A DNA stretch of 33,405 nt from a virus: positions 1-33,405 of the IMG/VR virus record IMGVR_UViG_3300017776_003433; one strand, 5' to 3'. Every line of letters begins with the position of its first letter. Position 1 is the stretch's first letter. Below the pieces are notes generated by a model, which saw only the letters and a list, made by a program, of their open reading frames with translations, made no database searches and was not told the DNA's origin. A program made the translations under genes and the position numbers. Of the stretch, positions 20,166 to 27,260 are shown piece by piece.

Positions 20166-22022
20166 TTAGAATATTTCGCAAGAACCTCCAGCACATGCAA
20201 GTTCTCCCGAAAGATTTGTTTGATCATCTTCTTCTGAAACATTATCTAGATTGATTTCTTCCAAACTCTTCAGCATTTCATTATATTCTTCTTCCGTGCA
20301 GTCTTCAAATGGAGCCTGCTTGTAAGTGTGATCATTGAAGGGTAGAACTGATAATCCATTATAAGAATCTCGGTTGTCCCACATCCATTCGCCAACTGTC
20401 TCCCATTCATGATCTTTGATGGTTACGGTTGCAGAAACATTGTGAGAATTCTGTCCTCTTTGGTGTCCACCACGTACCCAAGAAGACGTTACAGCCTTTA
20501 CCCTCTCCAACATATCCATAGCACTCTCAGAACGTGTTATGGCGCCTTCAGGAGCCTTCTGTGGTGCAGAAATAACTGCTGTATCGTGAGGCGAGAAGTA
20601 TTCGTCCTCAACCAACTCTGGATGGTTTTGTAAGAGGTAATTATAAATTGATTCATTCTTTCCTACGCGTAATCTGCGTATATAATAATCGTTATGCCAC
20701 GCATGAATACCACTTGAGGTACCAAGAGTCAAAGATGTAGTCCCTGCTGGTTTAACACAAGTTGTTCTAGCCGCCTGTTTAATACCAATCTGCATCGCAA
20801 TTCTACGATTTTCTTTTTTAATTTCTAGTGCAGCCTTACTCATGTCTAGCCCTAATACGCCTCCAGAAGCAATACCAGTCATAGATACGCCCACAAGAGC
20901 ATCTTTCTCTGTGGTTCGTTGCCACACAGGGCGAAGATAATGAAAATCAGTATACCCTGCTTGCAAAGTACCGATGAATGTTGCTGCTCTCGCCCTCTTC
21001 TCCAACTCTTCTTGAGTTTCAACGTCTGATACGTTAATTTCAGTCAGATTACAAAACTGGTAAGATCGCAGTGCGATCTCACAGCAAGGGTTGGTACCCC
21101 AATCTTTATCATTAGAGAAGTAGAATCCGGGCTCTCCAGCACCTGATGCTCTCACTCGTTCCCAGATATCCATAAAGAAGTCTTTCTTAATCTTGTGTCG
21201 TAGAAGAACAACAGAATTGTTTGCTCTACCACGTTGAGGATTAAGTTCCCACCAATTACCAGACTTGGCAGCCAACATCTCGATATCATCCGCAGAAAAT
21301 AAAGAAATAAGCGCTGCACGTCGGATGCCACCTGCCAATACTGCATCTGCAATATGACACATGATATCATGGGCTTCTATAGTAGTTAGTTTTTCTCCAT
21401 CTTCTTTATGCCGTAAGATACCTTTAACCTTTACAATACACTCACGAAGAGGTTGTGGGCCGGGTGCTTTACCGCCTGAAGTAACCAGTTTGGCTCCTTT
21501 TGCACGGATATCAGAGAAGTCAAAACGAATTTTGGAAGTCCCTTTAAAGTAAGAGTTCAAAAGCGCCTTAATGGCGTCTGCCCATCCTTCAATAGAGTCC
21601 GCCACTAGATATCGCCTAGTTCTATTCTCATTTGGCTTTCGGATCTCAGGCAACTTCTCGACATGATGACGTTGCACCGAAAAACCTACACCAGTTCCTC
21701 CCAAAAGCAAGAACATTGCTTCTGAGAAAGAACGAAGATCATCAACAGGCATGAAAGCACAGTTGAAGATACGATTAGGAGAAACCTCAATAGGCTTTCC
21801 TCCAAACTGCATAGATCTCATTGATGGAAGAACCTTCTTATCAAACACCATCTTGTACGTCTCAATAATTTCATCCCTCAGTTGAGGATATTTTTTAATA
21901 TGCATCTCCATATTACGAGTGACAAGTTCATTCCAGTTTTCTCGTCTCTGCTTGTCTTCCAGATAACGTGCGTATTTCATATGGACTGTGATGTCCGATA
22001 GTATTTGATTTGATACTTCCAT
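20166..22022 (-). CDS. nrdJ: Class II (B12-dependent) ribonucleoside-triphosphate reductase
   Basis: 618 residues, monomeric RTPR type. Redox Cys88 lies in FNCAFMPVDD. LLGGTGVGFS (106-115), NPCCEIAL with the thiyl-radical-site Cys (about 313) and E315, and C324 in FCNLTEIN follow. The C terminus has the re-reduction pair C610 and C615 (CAGGSC). It reduces ribonucleotides to deoxyribonucleotides with adenosylcobalamin, so it needs no separate radical subunit or oxygen. Host or environmental B12 is implied. It is shorter than the roughly 740-residue Lactobacillus enzyme. The start has GGAGAA in the last codons of the helicase gene. The phage glutaredoxin could supply electrons (inference). Confidence 0.96.
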   Translation of the reverse strand: MEVSNQILSDITVHMKYARYLEDKQRRENWNELVTRNMEMHIKKYPQLRDEIIETYKMVFDKKVLPSMRSMQFGGKPIEVSPNRIFNCAFMPVDDLRSFSEAMFLLLGGTGVGFSVQRHHVEKLPEIRKPNENRTRRYLVADSIEGWADAIKALLNSYFKGTSKIRFDFSDIRAKGAKLVTSGGKAPGPQPLRECIVKVKGILRHKEDGEKLTTIEAHDIMCHIADAVLAGGIRRAALISLFSADDIEMLAAKSGNWWELNPQRGRANNSVVLLRHKIKKDFFMDIWERVRASGAGEPGFYFSNDKDWGTNPCCEIALRSYQFCNLTEINVSDVETQEELEKRARAATFIGTLQAGYTDFHYLRPVWQRTTEKDALVGVSMTGIASGGVLGLDMSKAALEIKKENRRIAMQIGIKQAARTTCVKPAGTTSLTLGTSSGIHAWHNDYYIRRLRVGKNESIYNYLLQNHPELVEDEYFSPHDTAVISAPQKAPEGAITRSESAMDMLERVKAVTSSWVRGGHQRGQNSHNVSATVTIKDHEWETVGEWMWDNRDSYNGLSVLPFNDHTYKQAPFEDCTEEEYNEMLKSLEEINLDNVSEEDDQTNLSGELACAGGSCEIF

Positions 22023-22024
22023 TG

Positions 22025-23392
22025 TTAATTCTCCTTGTTTTTGTTTTTGTATCTACTGTATAGATCTGCTTTGTGCTCAGAGAGAGATCTTTCCTCCATT
22101 TCCTGCATTGTCTCCGTAGACTCGGCTAGAACTTGCATACTTACAGTGCTCCAGTCTGCTACGATTGGGTAAACAATTCCGTCAACCCCGTTTCTATTTT
22201 TGGCTACAAACATTCTACCTGTGTTGTTAACTTTGTCTTGTGCTGTTCTTGATACAGAACAGATAAAATCAGCAACAAAACACTTGTTAAATGCCTCAGA
22301 AATTGATTCCATTGTAACAACTTCGGCGTTAAGCCCTGAGCGGTTTGTTTGAGATGCTGTCCAAAGAGGACATTGAAACATTTGAGCCATTCCGCGTAAT
22401 TCTTCGTATATGTTCTCCAAGTCATGTCTTTTCTCCCTAGTCATACTCACTGGCTTAAGCAAATCGGCATAATCTACGATGATCATACCTACCTCAACTC
22501 CTCTTTTCTTCAACTTCTCTAAGTGATTTCTTAGAGTTTGAGTTGACGCAGATTTAGTTGGATATTCTTTAATTATGAGTGATCCATCTAATTGACTAAT
22601 TTCGTCATAAACTTGTTCCTTAAAACTGTTCAAATCAGACAATGGGACATTTGTGATACAAGAGTCATATCGTCTTCCTATGACTTTGTCTGAAAGTTCC
22701 ATAGTATAGTGTACAATAGTTTTACCTGCTTTGACTGCTTCTGCGCCCAAGGCAGTAAGAACCATAGATTTTCCTGCCCCTGTTGGAGCCACAACGACTC
22801 CTAACTCGCCTATTCCAAGTCCACCACCTGTTATATCATCAATGTGCTCCCACCCTGTAGACTGTGGATTGCGAGCCTTTAAAGTGTATCTTTCTTCGAA
22901 ATCTGTAAGGTACTCATAGCCTGCTTCATTTCCTAGTCCTAGGGACAAAGCATTATTGATAATCTTACTGATCTCATCAAATGATGACGATTGCATTAAC
23001 TCAACTGTTTCCATTAACGCACCTTTCAGTTTTTGCTTTCTACAGAAATCTAGACTGACTCCTATGATATACTCAGAATCTTCAACCTCAGATCCGTGAA
23101 TACGTGCAAAGTACTCTTTAACTTGTCTTTGTAACGCTTCGTTCTCACTTTCCAATTCTGTTCTTAATATGGTAATCATCGTTTTGTAAGATGGATGTAC
23201 CTTGTATTTCTCTCTATATCCCAAGATTTTAGACACGAATGTCTGTAAGTAAGATAACTCAAAGAAATTGATATCTAGAACCTCTGTGATTTGATCGCAG
23301 TAGTTTCTATCCTCCAACATTAGTTGAACCATCGATTCTTGAAAATGTTTCCCAAATCTGGAAAAATCTTCTGGCATTTTTCTCATATTCAT
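22025..23392 (-). CDS. Replicative DNA helicase (DnaB/gp41-like)
   Basis: 455 residues. The N-terminal part (about 10-150) is helical, as in DnaB-type scaffolds. The C-terminal RecA-like motor has Walker A APTGAGKS (202-209), an acidic switch strand HYTMELSD (about 228-235), Walker B IIVDYADLL (304-312), and QTNRSG (about 347-352) for motif H4. It should form a hexamer that unwinds the fork ahead of the phage polymerase. A loading protein is not obvious nearby. GGAGGG precedes two in-frame ATGs (MNM), and promoter copy 9 drives it. A charged Lys/Asn tail closes the protein. Confidence 0.95.
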   Translation of the reverse strand: MNMRKMPEDFSRFGKHFQESMVQLMLEDRNYCDQITEVLDINFFELSYLQTFVSKILGYREKYKVHPSYKTMITILRTELESENEALQRQVKEYFARIHGSEVEDSEYIIGVSLDFCRKQKLKGALMETVELMQSSSFDEISKIINNALSLGLGNEAGYEYLTDFEERYTLKARNPQSTGWEHIDDITGGGLGIGELGVVVAPTGAGKSMVLTALGAEAVKAGKTIVHYTMELSDKVIGRRYDSCITNVPLSDLNSFKEQVYDEISQLDGSLIIKEYPTKSASTQTLRNHLEKLKKRGVEVGMIIVDYADLLKPVSMTREKRHDLENIYEELRGMAQMFQCPLWTASQTNRSGLNAEVVTMESISEAFNKCFVADFICSVSRTAQDKVNNTGRMFVAKNRNGVDGIVYPIVADWSTVSMQVLAESTETMQEMEERSLSEHKADLYSRYKNKNKEN

Positions 23393-23411
23393 TAACCCTC
23401 CTTGTTTGTTT

Positions 23412-23442
23412 TATTATACGTTTGTGTTGCCTGTTTTATTCA
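23412..23442 (-). promoter_or_regulatory. Phage promoter copy 9 (helicase, RNR)
   Basis: TGAATAAA, a 16-nt spacer ending in ACG, then TATAATA. The TAA of TGAATAA is the stop codon of the exonuclease gene. No anti-SD arm is evident here. Confidence 0.85.
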
Positions 23443-24404
23443 GAGATTATTCTTCTCATTGTTTGTTCTAAGACTTCCCATTTCAATGACATAAAGCCAT
23501 CTTCCGATAGCATCAATTTAAACCCTGTAAGATTAAAGTGCTTATCTCTATCAGTTAGACAATTCTCAACCATTTGACGTCTCTGATAAGATACAGAAGG
23601 TTGATACAATTGCATGATTTTGTAGTTTTCATGAATCACATCTTTGTGCTCTAGAACTGCTTCTAGATACTTGCTCTTCTTTTCTTTTAAGAGATCATTG
23701 GTAGCCTTAAATAGATCTTGTGCACTATATTCTTCGTCTTCAGACAAGAAAGGAAAGAACTTTACTACTCTTCCAAACCCTATGCCCGGAACTCCGGGAA
23801 GGTTATCAGATGCATCGCCGACAAGTGCTCTAGCCAATGCCATATTCTTAGGGTGGATCTTTAGATCTTCTAAGATTCTCTTTGTGTTCAATATTTCCCA
23901 AGGCTTTTTAGCAGGACGCATTAAGATAGTTGTCTCATCGCACAACTGCATAAAATCCTTATCATTAGACATAATAATCTTTTGATCTTCTGCGACACCT
24001 TTAGCCTGAACAATCGCTGAGATGATATCATCAGCCTCAATGTCTTCAAACATAAATTGGCAAATTGGAAGATGCTCCAGATATTCTAGCAGTCTTGCCT
24101 GTTGCCAAACTTTGTTGTCCTTCTCTTGTTGCAAGGAGAAGTCATATCCCATGTCTTTAGGTAGATGGACAACCTTTCTACCTGCCTTATAGTTAGCGTT
24201 TATTTGTCGTCTCTTTCTAGATCCGCCACTGCCATCCCAGACGATTACAACGTCATCTGGCTTTGTTAGTCTTATGGACTTCTGTAAAGACTTCAGAAAG
24301 CCAATACAGCCACCTGCAGGGTTACCTTGTATACTTATACTTGGATCCCTAGCGTAGCACCTAAAAAACATATTAAGTGCATCAATAATTAAAATTTTTC
24401 TCAT
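23436..24404 (-). CDS. 5'-3' exonuclease / FLAP-type nuclease (T4 RNase H-like)
   Basis: 322 residues from the ATG at 24402-24404, with GGAGGG upstream; the longer frame would cross the promoter. Metal ligands of the PIN-like fold are present: D8 (IIDALN), D57 (VWDGSGG), E123 with D125 and D126 (EADD), D148 and D150 (SNDKD), and D197 and D200 (GDASDN). A GVPGIG helix-hairpin-helix follows. It would remove RNA primers and flaps at the fork, in line with its position upstream of the helicase. Length matches T4 RNase H (about 305). The stop codon is embedded in promoter copy 9. Confidence 0.95.
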   Translation of the reverse strand: MRKILIIDALNMFFRCYARDPSISIQGNPAGGCIGFLKSLQKSIRLTKPDDVVIVWDGSGGSRKRRQINANYKAGRKVVHLPKDMGYDFSLQQEKDNKVWQQARLLEYLEHLPICQFMFEDIEADDIISAIVQAKGVAEDQKIIMSNDKDFMQLCDETTILMRPAKKPWEILNTKRILEDLKIHPKNMALARALVGDASDNLPGVPGIGFGRVVKFFPFLSEDEEYSAQDLFKATNDLLKEKKSKYLEAVLEHKDVIHENYKIMQLYQPSVSYQRRQMVENCLTDRDKHFNLTGFKLMLSEDGFMSLKWEVLEQTMRRIISE

Positions 24405-24405
24405 A

Positions 24406-24437
24406 TTCCCTCCGTATATATTATACGTTTGAGGGAA
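24406..24437 (-). promoter_or_regulatory. Anti-SD inverted repeat spanning promoter copy 10
   Basis: TTCCCTC in the spacer (24431-24437) is the exact reverse complement of GAGGGAA (24406-24412), which includes the exonuclease ribosome-binding site; one more G-U pair is possible. The predicted start is near 24413. Confidence 0.6.
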
Positions 24438-24449
24438 CAATCTTATTCA
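24417..24449 (-). promoter_or_regulatory. Phage promoter copy 10 (exonuclease)
   Basis: TGAATAAG, a 16-nt spacer ending in ACG, then TATAATATA. The TGA is the stop codon of the tagged small gene upstream. Confidence 0.85.
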
Positions 24450-24713
24450 TACTTTCTTTTCACCATTTATTTTTAAACTGACACCAAAGCCTTGTGCTTG
24501 CAATTGCTTTGCTAACGACGTCATGGTATCTTCAATTTCTTCAGATGACATATTCTTGCGTGGTACTGAAGATTTGCTTGGAGACGGAGAACGTTCTTTG
24601 CTTCTCATATGCTTTTCCAATGCTTCTTCTCCAGCCAGAATATCATCTTTGTACCTAGTCTCGTCCAGTGCCTCTTTTACTAGTTGTTTGATGTAAGTTT
24701 TGTCGATTTTCAT
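24447..24713 (-). CDS. Small tagged phage protein with YIKQLVKEAL N terminus
   Basis: 88 residues from the ATG at 24711-24713, preferred because GGGAGA lies 8 nt upstream. Residues 5-18 (KTYIKQLVKEALDE) repeat the tag of the protein at 16944-17276 almost exactly, while the rest differs. The middle is Lys/Ser-rich and disordered (about 35-52), and the C-terminal helix is SSEEIEDTMTSLAKQLQAQG. It lies between the UvsX terminator and promoter copy 10. The shared tag suggests the same destination, perhaps the capsid interior (inference). Confidence 0.65.
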   Translation of the reverse strand: MKIDKTYIKQLVKEALDETRYKDDILAGEEALEKHMRSKERSPSPSKSSVPRKNMSSEEIEDTMTSLAKQLQAQGFGVSLKINGEKKV

Positions 24714-24734
24714 AATATGCTCTCCCATTTTGAT

Positions 24735-24743
24735 ATAAATAGT
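24735..24743 (-). promoter_or_regulatory. ACTATTTAT motif, candidate second promoter class
   Basis: The same 9-mer as at 17392-17400, here about 22 nt before the ATG of the tagged protein and just after the UvsX terminator. A gene placed directly behind a terminator needs its own promoter, which gives this copy some weight. Confidence 0.3.
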
Positions 24744-24746
24744 CAC

Positions 24747-24780
24747 AAAAAAAACTCCCTACCAAATAAATGATAGGGAG
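24747..24780 (-). terminator. Strong rho-independent terminator after uvsX
   Basis: On the minus strand CTCCCTA and TAGGGAG form a perfect 7-bp stem with a 12-nt loop, followed directly by eight T. It closes the SSB-UvsX transcript. Confidence 0.92.
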
Positions 24781-24820
24781 CCACAACACAAACAAACAAA
24801 GGAGTCATTTCGTACTACTT

Positions 24821-25963
24821 CTATGTTTCATTATCTTCGTAGTACTGGGATGCCTCGCCCAATCTTTTGTCAAACTTCATGATGACTTCTTCATCAATGA
24901 TGTCTAATACAATTCTTTTAAATTCTTCATCTTCTCGAACTATGTCGGCAAACTTTGACTTTTGAAACTTCTTTTCATATCCATCCTTTTTCAAAGTAAA
25001 CCAAGCACCGCTATTGTTGATACATTCTGATGATGCAATGGCATCAAACCAAGACTCTTCATCTTGAATACCTACATCGTCACCCCATAAAATCTTGAAG
25101 TTACACATTCTTCCGTGGGTTCCGAAGCGAGACTTCTCTAACTTACACTTAACTTCGGAACCGATTCTATATCCTTTATCGTCAGTAACAAATGATGCTT
25201 TTGCCTTTCTCCCTGTAAGCCAAATTCGGAGGGAATATGAATAAATTAGTGCTTTTCCACCGGGAGTAAAGTAAGGCGTAGTCATTGCTTCTGAAGGGCT
25301 ACGTGTGATATTGTCTTTCAACTGGTTTAGTACCAACAATGCGGAGTTGGAGTTCGAAATTGGCTGAAGTAATTTAGCCAATCCTTTAGACAGAATACGT
25401 GGCTTGACTGCCATAGTACTCTGTGGGTTAAAATCGCCTTCTAAATCGGCAATAGCAGGGGTAAGAGCCAAACTGTCCCAGACGAACAGATTATTTTCTT
25501 CTCCTGAATTTAAGATCGTTTCAATTGTTTCCAAAACGAACTCAACGTTCTGAGCCTGAATGTATATGAAGTCTCCGTAATCCTCTTCATTCTCTGTGTC
25601 TAACAGACAACCACATTCTTCCAAAAAATCAGAACTAATAGCCGACTCTGAGTCGAAATAATAAACGTTGTAGCCTTTCTTTTGAGCATTACCAGATATC
25701 TGAGCAGCCATATAAGACTTTCCAGTACCACTTAGTCCTGCTAGTTCAGAAATCCTACCAATTGGAATTCCTGCTTTCTTTCCCCTACAGACAATAGAGT
25801 CTAGCCAAGTAGATCCTGTTGGGATCCAGTCGTATACATCTGTTGGGTTTTCTTGTGTCAAGTCGTGTGCTACGTCACCACCTGCCAGTTTATTAATCAT
25901 TTTTAATTTGTCCTTAAAGGACAGTTTGCCACTAACGGGCTTAATACTTTTTTTACGGGGCAT
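24821..25963 (-). CDS. uvsX: UvsX/RecA-family recombinase
   Basis: 380 residues from the ATG at 25961-25963, chosen for GGAGAAAG upstream; a longer in-frame start is weaker. The core has Walker A GLSGTGKS (76-83), the acidic FDSES (103-107) and Walker B LFVWD (159-163), then NQLKDN in the polymerisation and motif region, and a GGKALIYS segment matching loop L2. It would form filaments on single-stranded DNA and drive strand exchange and recombination-dependent replication, with the gp32-type SSB encoded just upstream. Length and layout follow T4 UvsX more than bacterial RecA. A strong terminator follows the gene. Confidence 0.95.
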   Translation of the reverse strand: MPRKKSIKPVSGKLSFKDKLKMINKLAGGDVAHDLTQENPTDVYDWIPTGSTWLDSIVCRGKKAGIPIGRISELAGLSGTGKSYMAAQISGNAQKKGYNVYYFDSESAISSDFLEECGCLLDTENEEDYGDFIYIQAQNVEFVLETIETILNSGEENNLFVWDSLALTPAIADLEGDFNPQSTMAVKPRILSKGLAKLLQPISNSNSALLVLNQLKDNITRSPSEAMTTPYFTPGGKALIYSYSLRIWLTGRKAKASFVTDDKGYRIGSEVKCKLEKSRFGTHGRMCNFKILWGDDVGIQDEESWFDAIASSECINNSGAWFTLKKDGYEKKFQKSKFADIVREDEEFKRIVLDIIDEEVIMKFDKRLGEASQYYEDNET

Positions 25964-26083
25964 TCTTTCTCCATTGTTTGTTAAATAAGGCATCTGTAAA
26001 CCCATGCCTACCTGCGGTTTTTACTCGTTATATATGACAGTTTTTGAAGAGAACTGACAAACTCACATATCACAGGAGATATC
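25964..26083 (-). promoter_or_regulatory. Intergenic leader between SSB and UvsX genes with a weak promoter candidate
   Basis: 120 nt without a convincing gene. On the minus strand TTGTCA, 17 nt, then TCATAT/ATATAA could be a sigma70-like promoter for uvsX. It does not match the 13-copy phage promoter. A short ATATC/GATAT hairpin follows the SSB stop but has no U tract. Confidence 0.3.
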
Positions 26084-26851
26084 TTATGATAATAACTCTT
26101 TGAAGGCTGCATCGACATCTGATGTCTCTGAATTAGAGTACTTGGTAGTACCAACAGAGTTGTCAGCAGTTGATGTGCCTGCTTCGGCATTCAAGAATTC
26201 AGAAAGCATAGTTTCTATTTCTTGTGTAGTTTTTGTGTTAAAGTTCTCCATGAATGAAGGCATCGAGTCCATGATTCGAACCGTGTCTTCGGAGGCTTCT
26301 GCCAAAGCACTAGGGCGGCGACGTGGAGTGATTTTAGTTACTGGGAACTGTGCTCCGGGTGGCTTACCATAATTAATAGACAGATCAGTTCCGCCATCAA
26401 TATCAGTAATATCACCGTAGTCGGGATTAGTTACCAGTCCGATCAATTCGCCATAAGCCGTCTTACCATAGCCCCACAATTTAATACCTTGATCTTCTTC
26501 ACCTCGAACTACGACAGGTGAGAAAAAGCGTTCTTTCGCAAACAAGGTTTTACAGAACTTAAGTGTTTCAGTATCACCTGCCTTTTTTGCATCATTATAA
26601 GTGCTCCAAGCAAAGTTGCAAACAGGGCAGTCTTCGCCGTGCATCTTTTTAGGACACAAAAATCCGGGATTCTTACCTACATTGTAGTGAAAGAAAAATT
26701 GCTTGAACGGATCTCCGTCTTCGGGACAAACAATGCGAATTGTTTGATCTCCATCTTGTGGTTTCCAAAATGCGTTTTGGGTTGAGTTTCCATTGCCGTT
26801 TCCTTGCAATGCGTTGAGTTTTTGTCTCATTTTATTAAAATCTATAGCCAT
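26084..26851 (-). CDS. Single-stranded DNA-binding protein (T4 gp32-like)
   Basis: 255 residues with gp32 layout. A basic N-terminal region (1-15) is followed by an OB-type core with zinc ligands H55, C66, C75 and C78, near the His-Cys-Cys-Cys spacing of T4 gp32. Aromatic-rich DNA-contact strands follow. A flexible acidic C-terminal tail (about 215-255, ending in DVDAAFKELLS) is the usual site for partner binding. It coats single-stranded DNA at forks and assists UvsX, whose gene is next. Promoter copy 11 lies upstream, with a leader that has a hairpin and an unstructured A-rich run before GGAG, reminiscent of the self-regulated gp32 leader. Confidence 0.95.
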   Translation of the reverse strand: MAIDFNKMRQKLNALQGNGNGNSTQNAFWKPQDGDQTIRIVCPEDGDPFKQFFFHYNVGKNPGFLCPKKMHGEDCPVCNFAWSTYNDAKKAGDTETLKFCKTLFAKERFFSPVVVRGEEDQGIKLWGYGKTAYGELIGLVTNPDYGDITDIDGGTDLSINYGKPPGAQFPVTKITPRRRPSALAEASEDTVRIMDSMPSFMENFNTKTTQEIETMLSEFLNAEAGTSTADNSVGTTKYSNSETSDVDAAFKELLS

Positions 26852-26896
26852 AATATTTCTCCTTTGTTTGAATTTTGACTTTTTGTCTAAAGTAGA

Positions 26897-26914
26897 GATG
26901 ATTGATCTATCATC
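26897..26914 (-). promoter_or_regulatory. Leader hairpin upstream of the SSB gene
   Basis: GATGAT and ATCATC form a 6-bp stem with a 6-nt loop, about 46 nt before the SSB start codon. An A/U-rich, weakly structured segment follows up to GGAG. Possibly a translational operator, by analogy with T4 gene 32. Confidence 0.4.
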
Positions 26915-26923
26915 CCTCTATAG

Positions 26924-26954
26924 TATTATACGTTTGAGTTGTTGAAATTATTCA
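26924..26954 (-). promoter_or_regulatory. Phage promoter copy 11 (SSB, UvsX)
   Basis: TGAATAAT, a 16-nt spacer ending in ACG, then TATAATA. The whole promoter lies inside the 3' end of the upstream gene, whose stop TAA (26926-26928) is part of the -10. Confidence 0.8.
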
Positions 26955-27207
26955 AAATTTCTTGATTTCCTTCAAAAGAAACTACTTCATCAGTATCAGC
27001 AGTACGCCAATTGAAGGTACGCCATCCTTGAGCCTGAAGATCCCACACGGTTTCTAAGCCTTCTTTAAGGGTGCGTTGCTTACCTGTACCTTTTGTATTG
27101 GTTTCTACAAAAGTGGTAGGTAAATCCTTTGATCTTACAAAGAACATTGTTCGAAGTTCTCCGTTTGATTTGGAAAAAGTTCCACGATAGTATTTAATGT
27201 TTGTCAT
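26926..27207 (-). CDS. DUF2693/WYL_2-like small SH3-fold protein
   Basis: 93 residues from the ATG at 27205-27207, with GGAGATAAC upstream. The body shows the phage DUF2693 pattern: KYYRGTFSKSNGELRTMFFVR (a strand, a turn with G-E-L-R-T-M), then VWDLQAQGWRTFNW (about 60-73). Relatives are small Sm/SH3-like proteins often found next to phage replication genes. Biochemistry is undefined; nucleic-acid binding is likely. The last eight residues (NNFNNSNV) are encoded by promoter copy 11, so the C terminus looks dictated by the promoter sequence. Confidence 0.7.
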   Translation of the reverse strand: MTNIKYYRGTFSKSNGELRTMFFVRSKDLPTTFVETNTKGTGKQRTLKEGLETVWDLQAQGWRTFNWRTADTDEVVSFEGNQEILNNFNNSNV

Positions 27208-27229
27208 GTTATCTCCTTTTGTTGACACT

Positions 27230-27260
27230 TATTATACGTCTGAAGATGTCATTTTATTCA
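27230..27260 (-). promoter_or_regulatory. Phage promoter copy 12
   Basis: TGAATAAA, a 16-nt spacer ending in ACG, then TATAATA. The TAA of TGAATAA is the stop of the tubulin-like gene. ATCTTC in the spacer can pair with GGAGAT of the next ribosome-binding site, with one G-U pair. TGACA/TGTCA also flank the -10. Confidence 0.85.

Noticed and set aside
23436-24440. Longer start for the exonuclease
   Set aside because: It would be translated from sequence upstream of the predicted transcription start; the ATG at 24402-24404 has GGAGGG.
24810-24848. GTACTAC/GTAGTAC inverted repeat at the end of uvsX
   Set aside because: It has a 20-nt loop and lies in codons for the UvsX tail with no T tract; the adjacent hairpin at 24747-24780 is a far better terminator.
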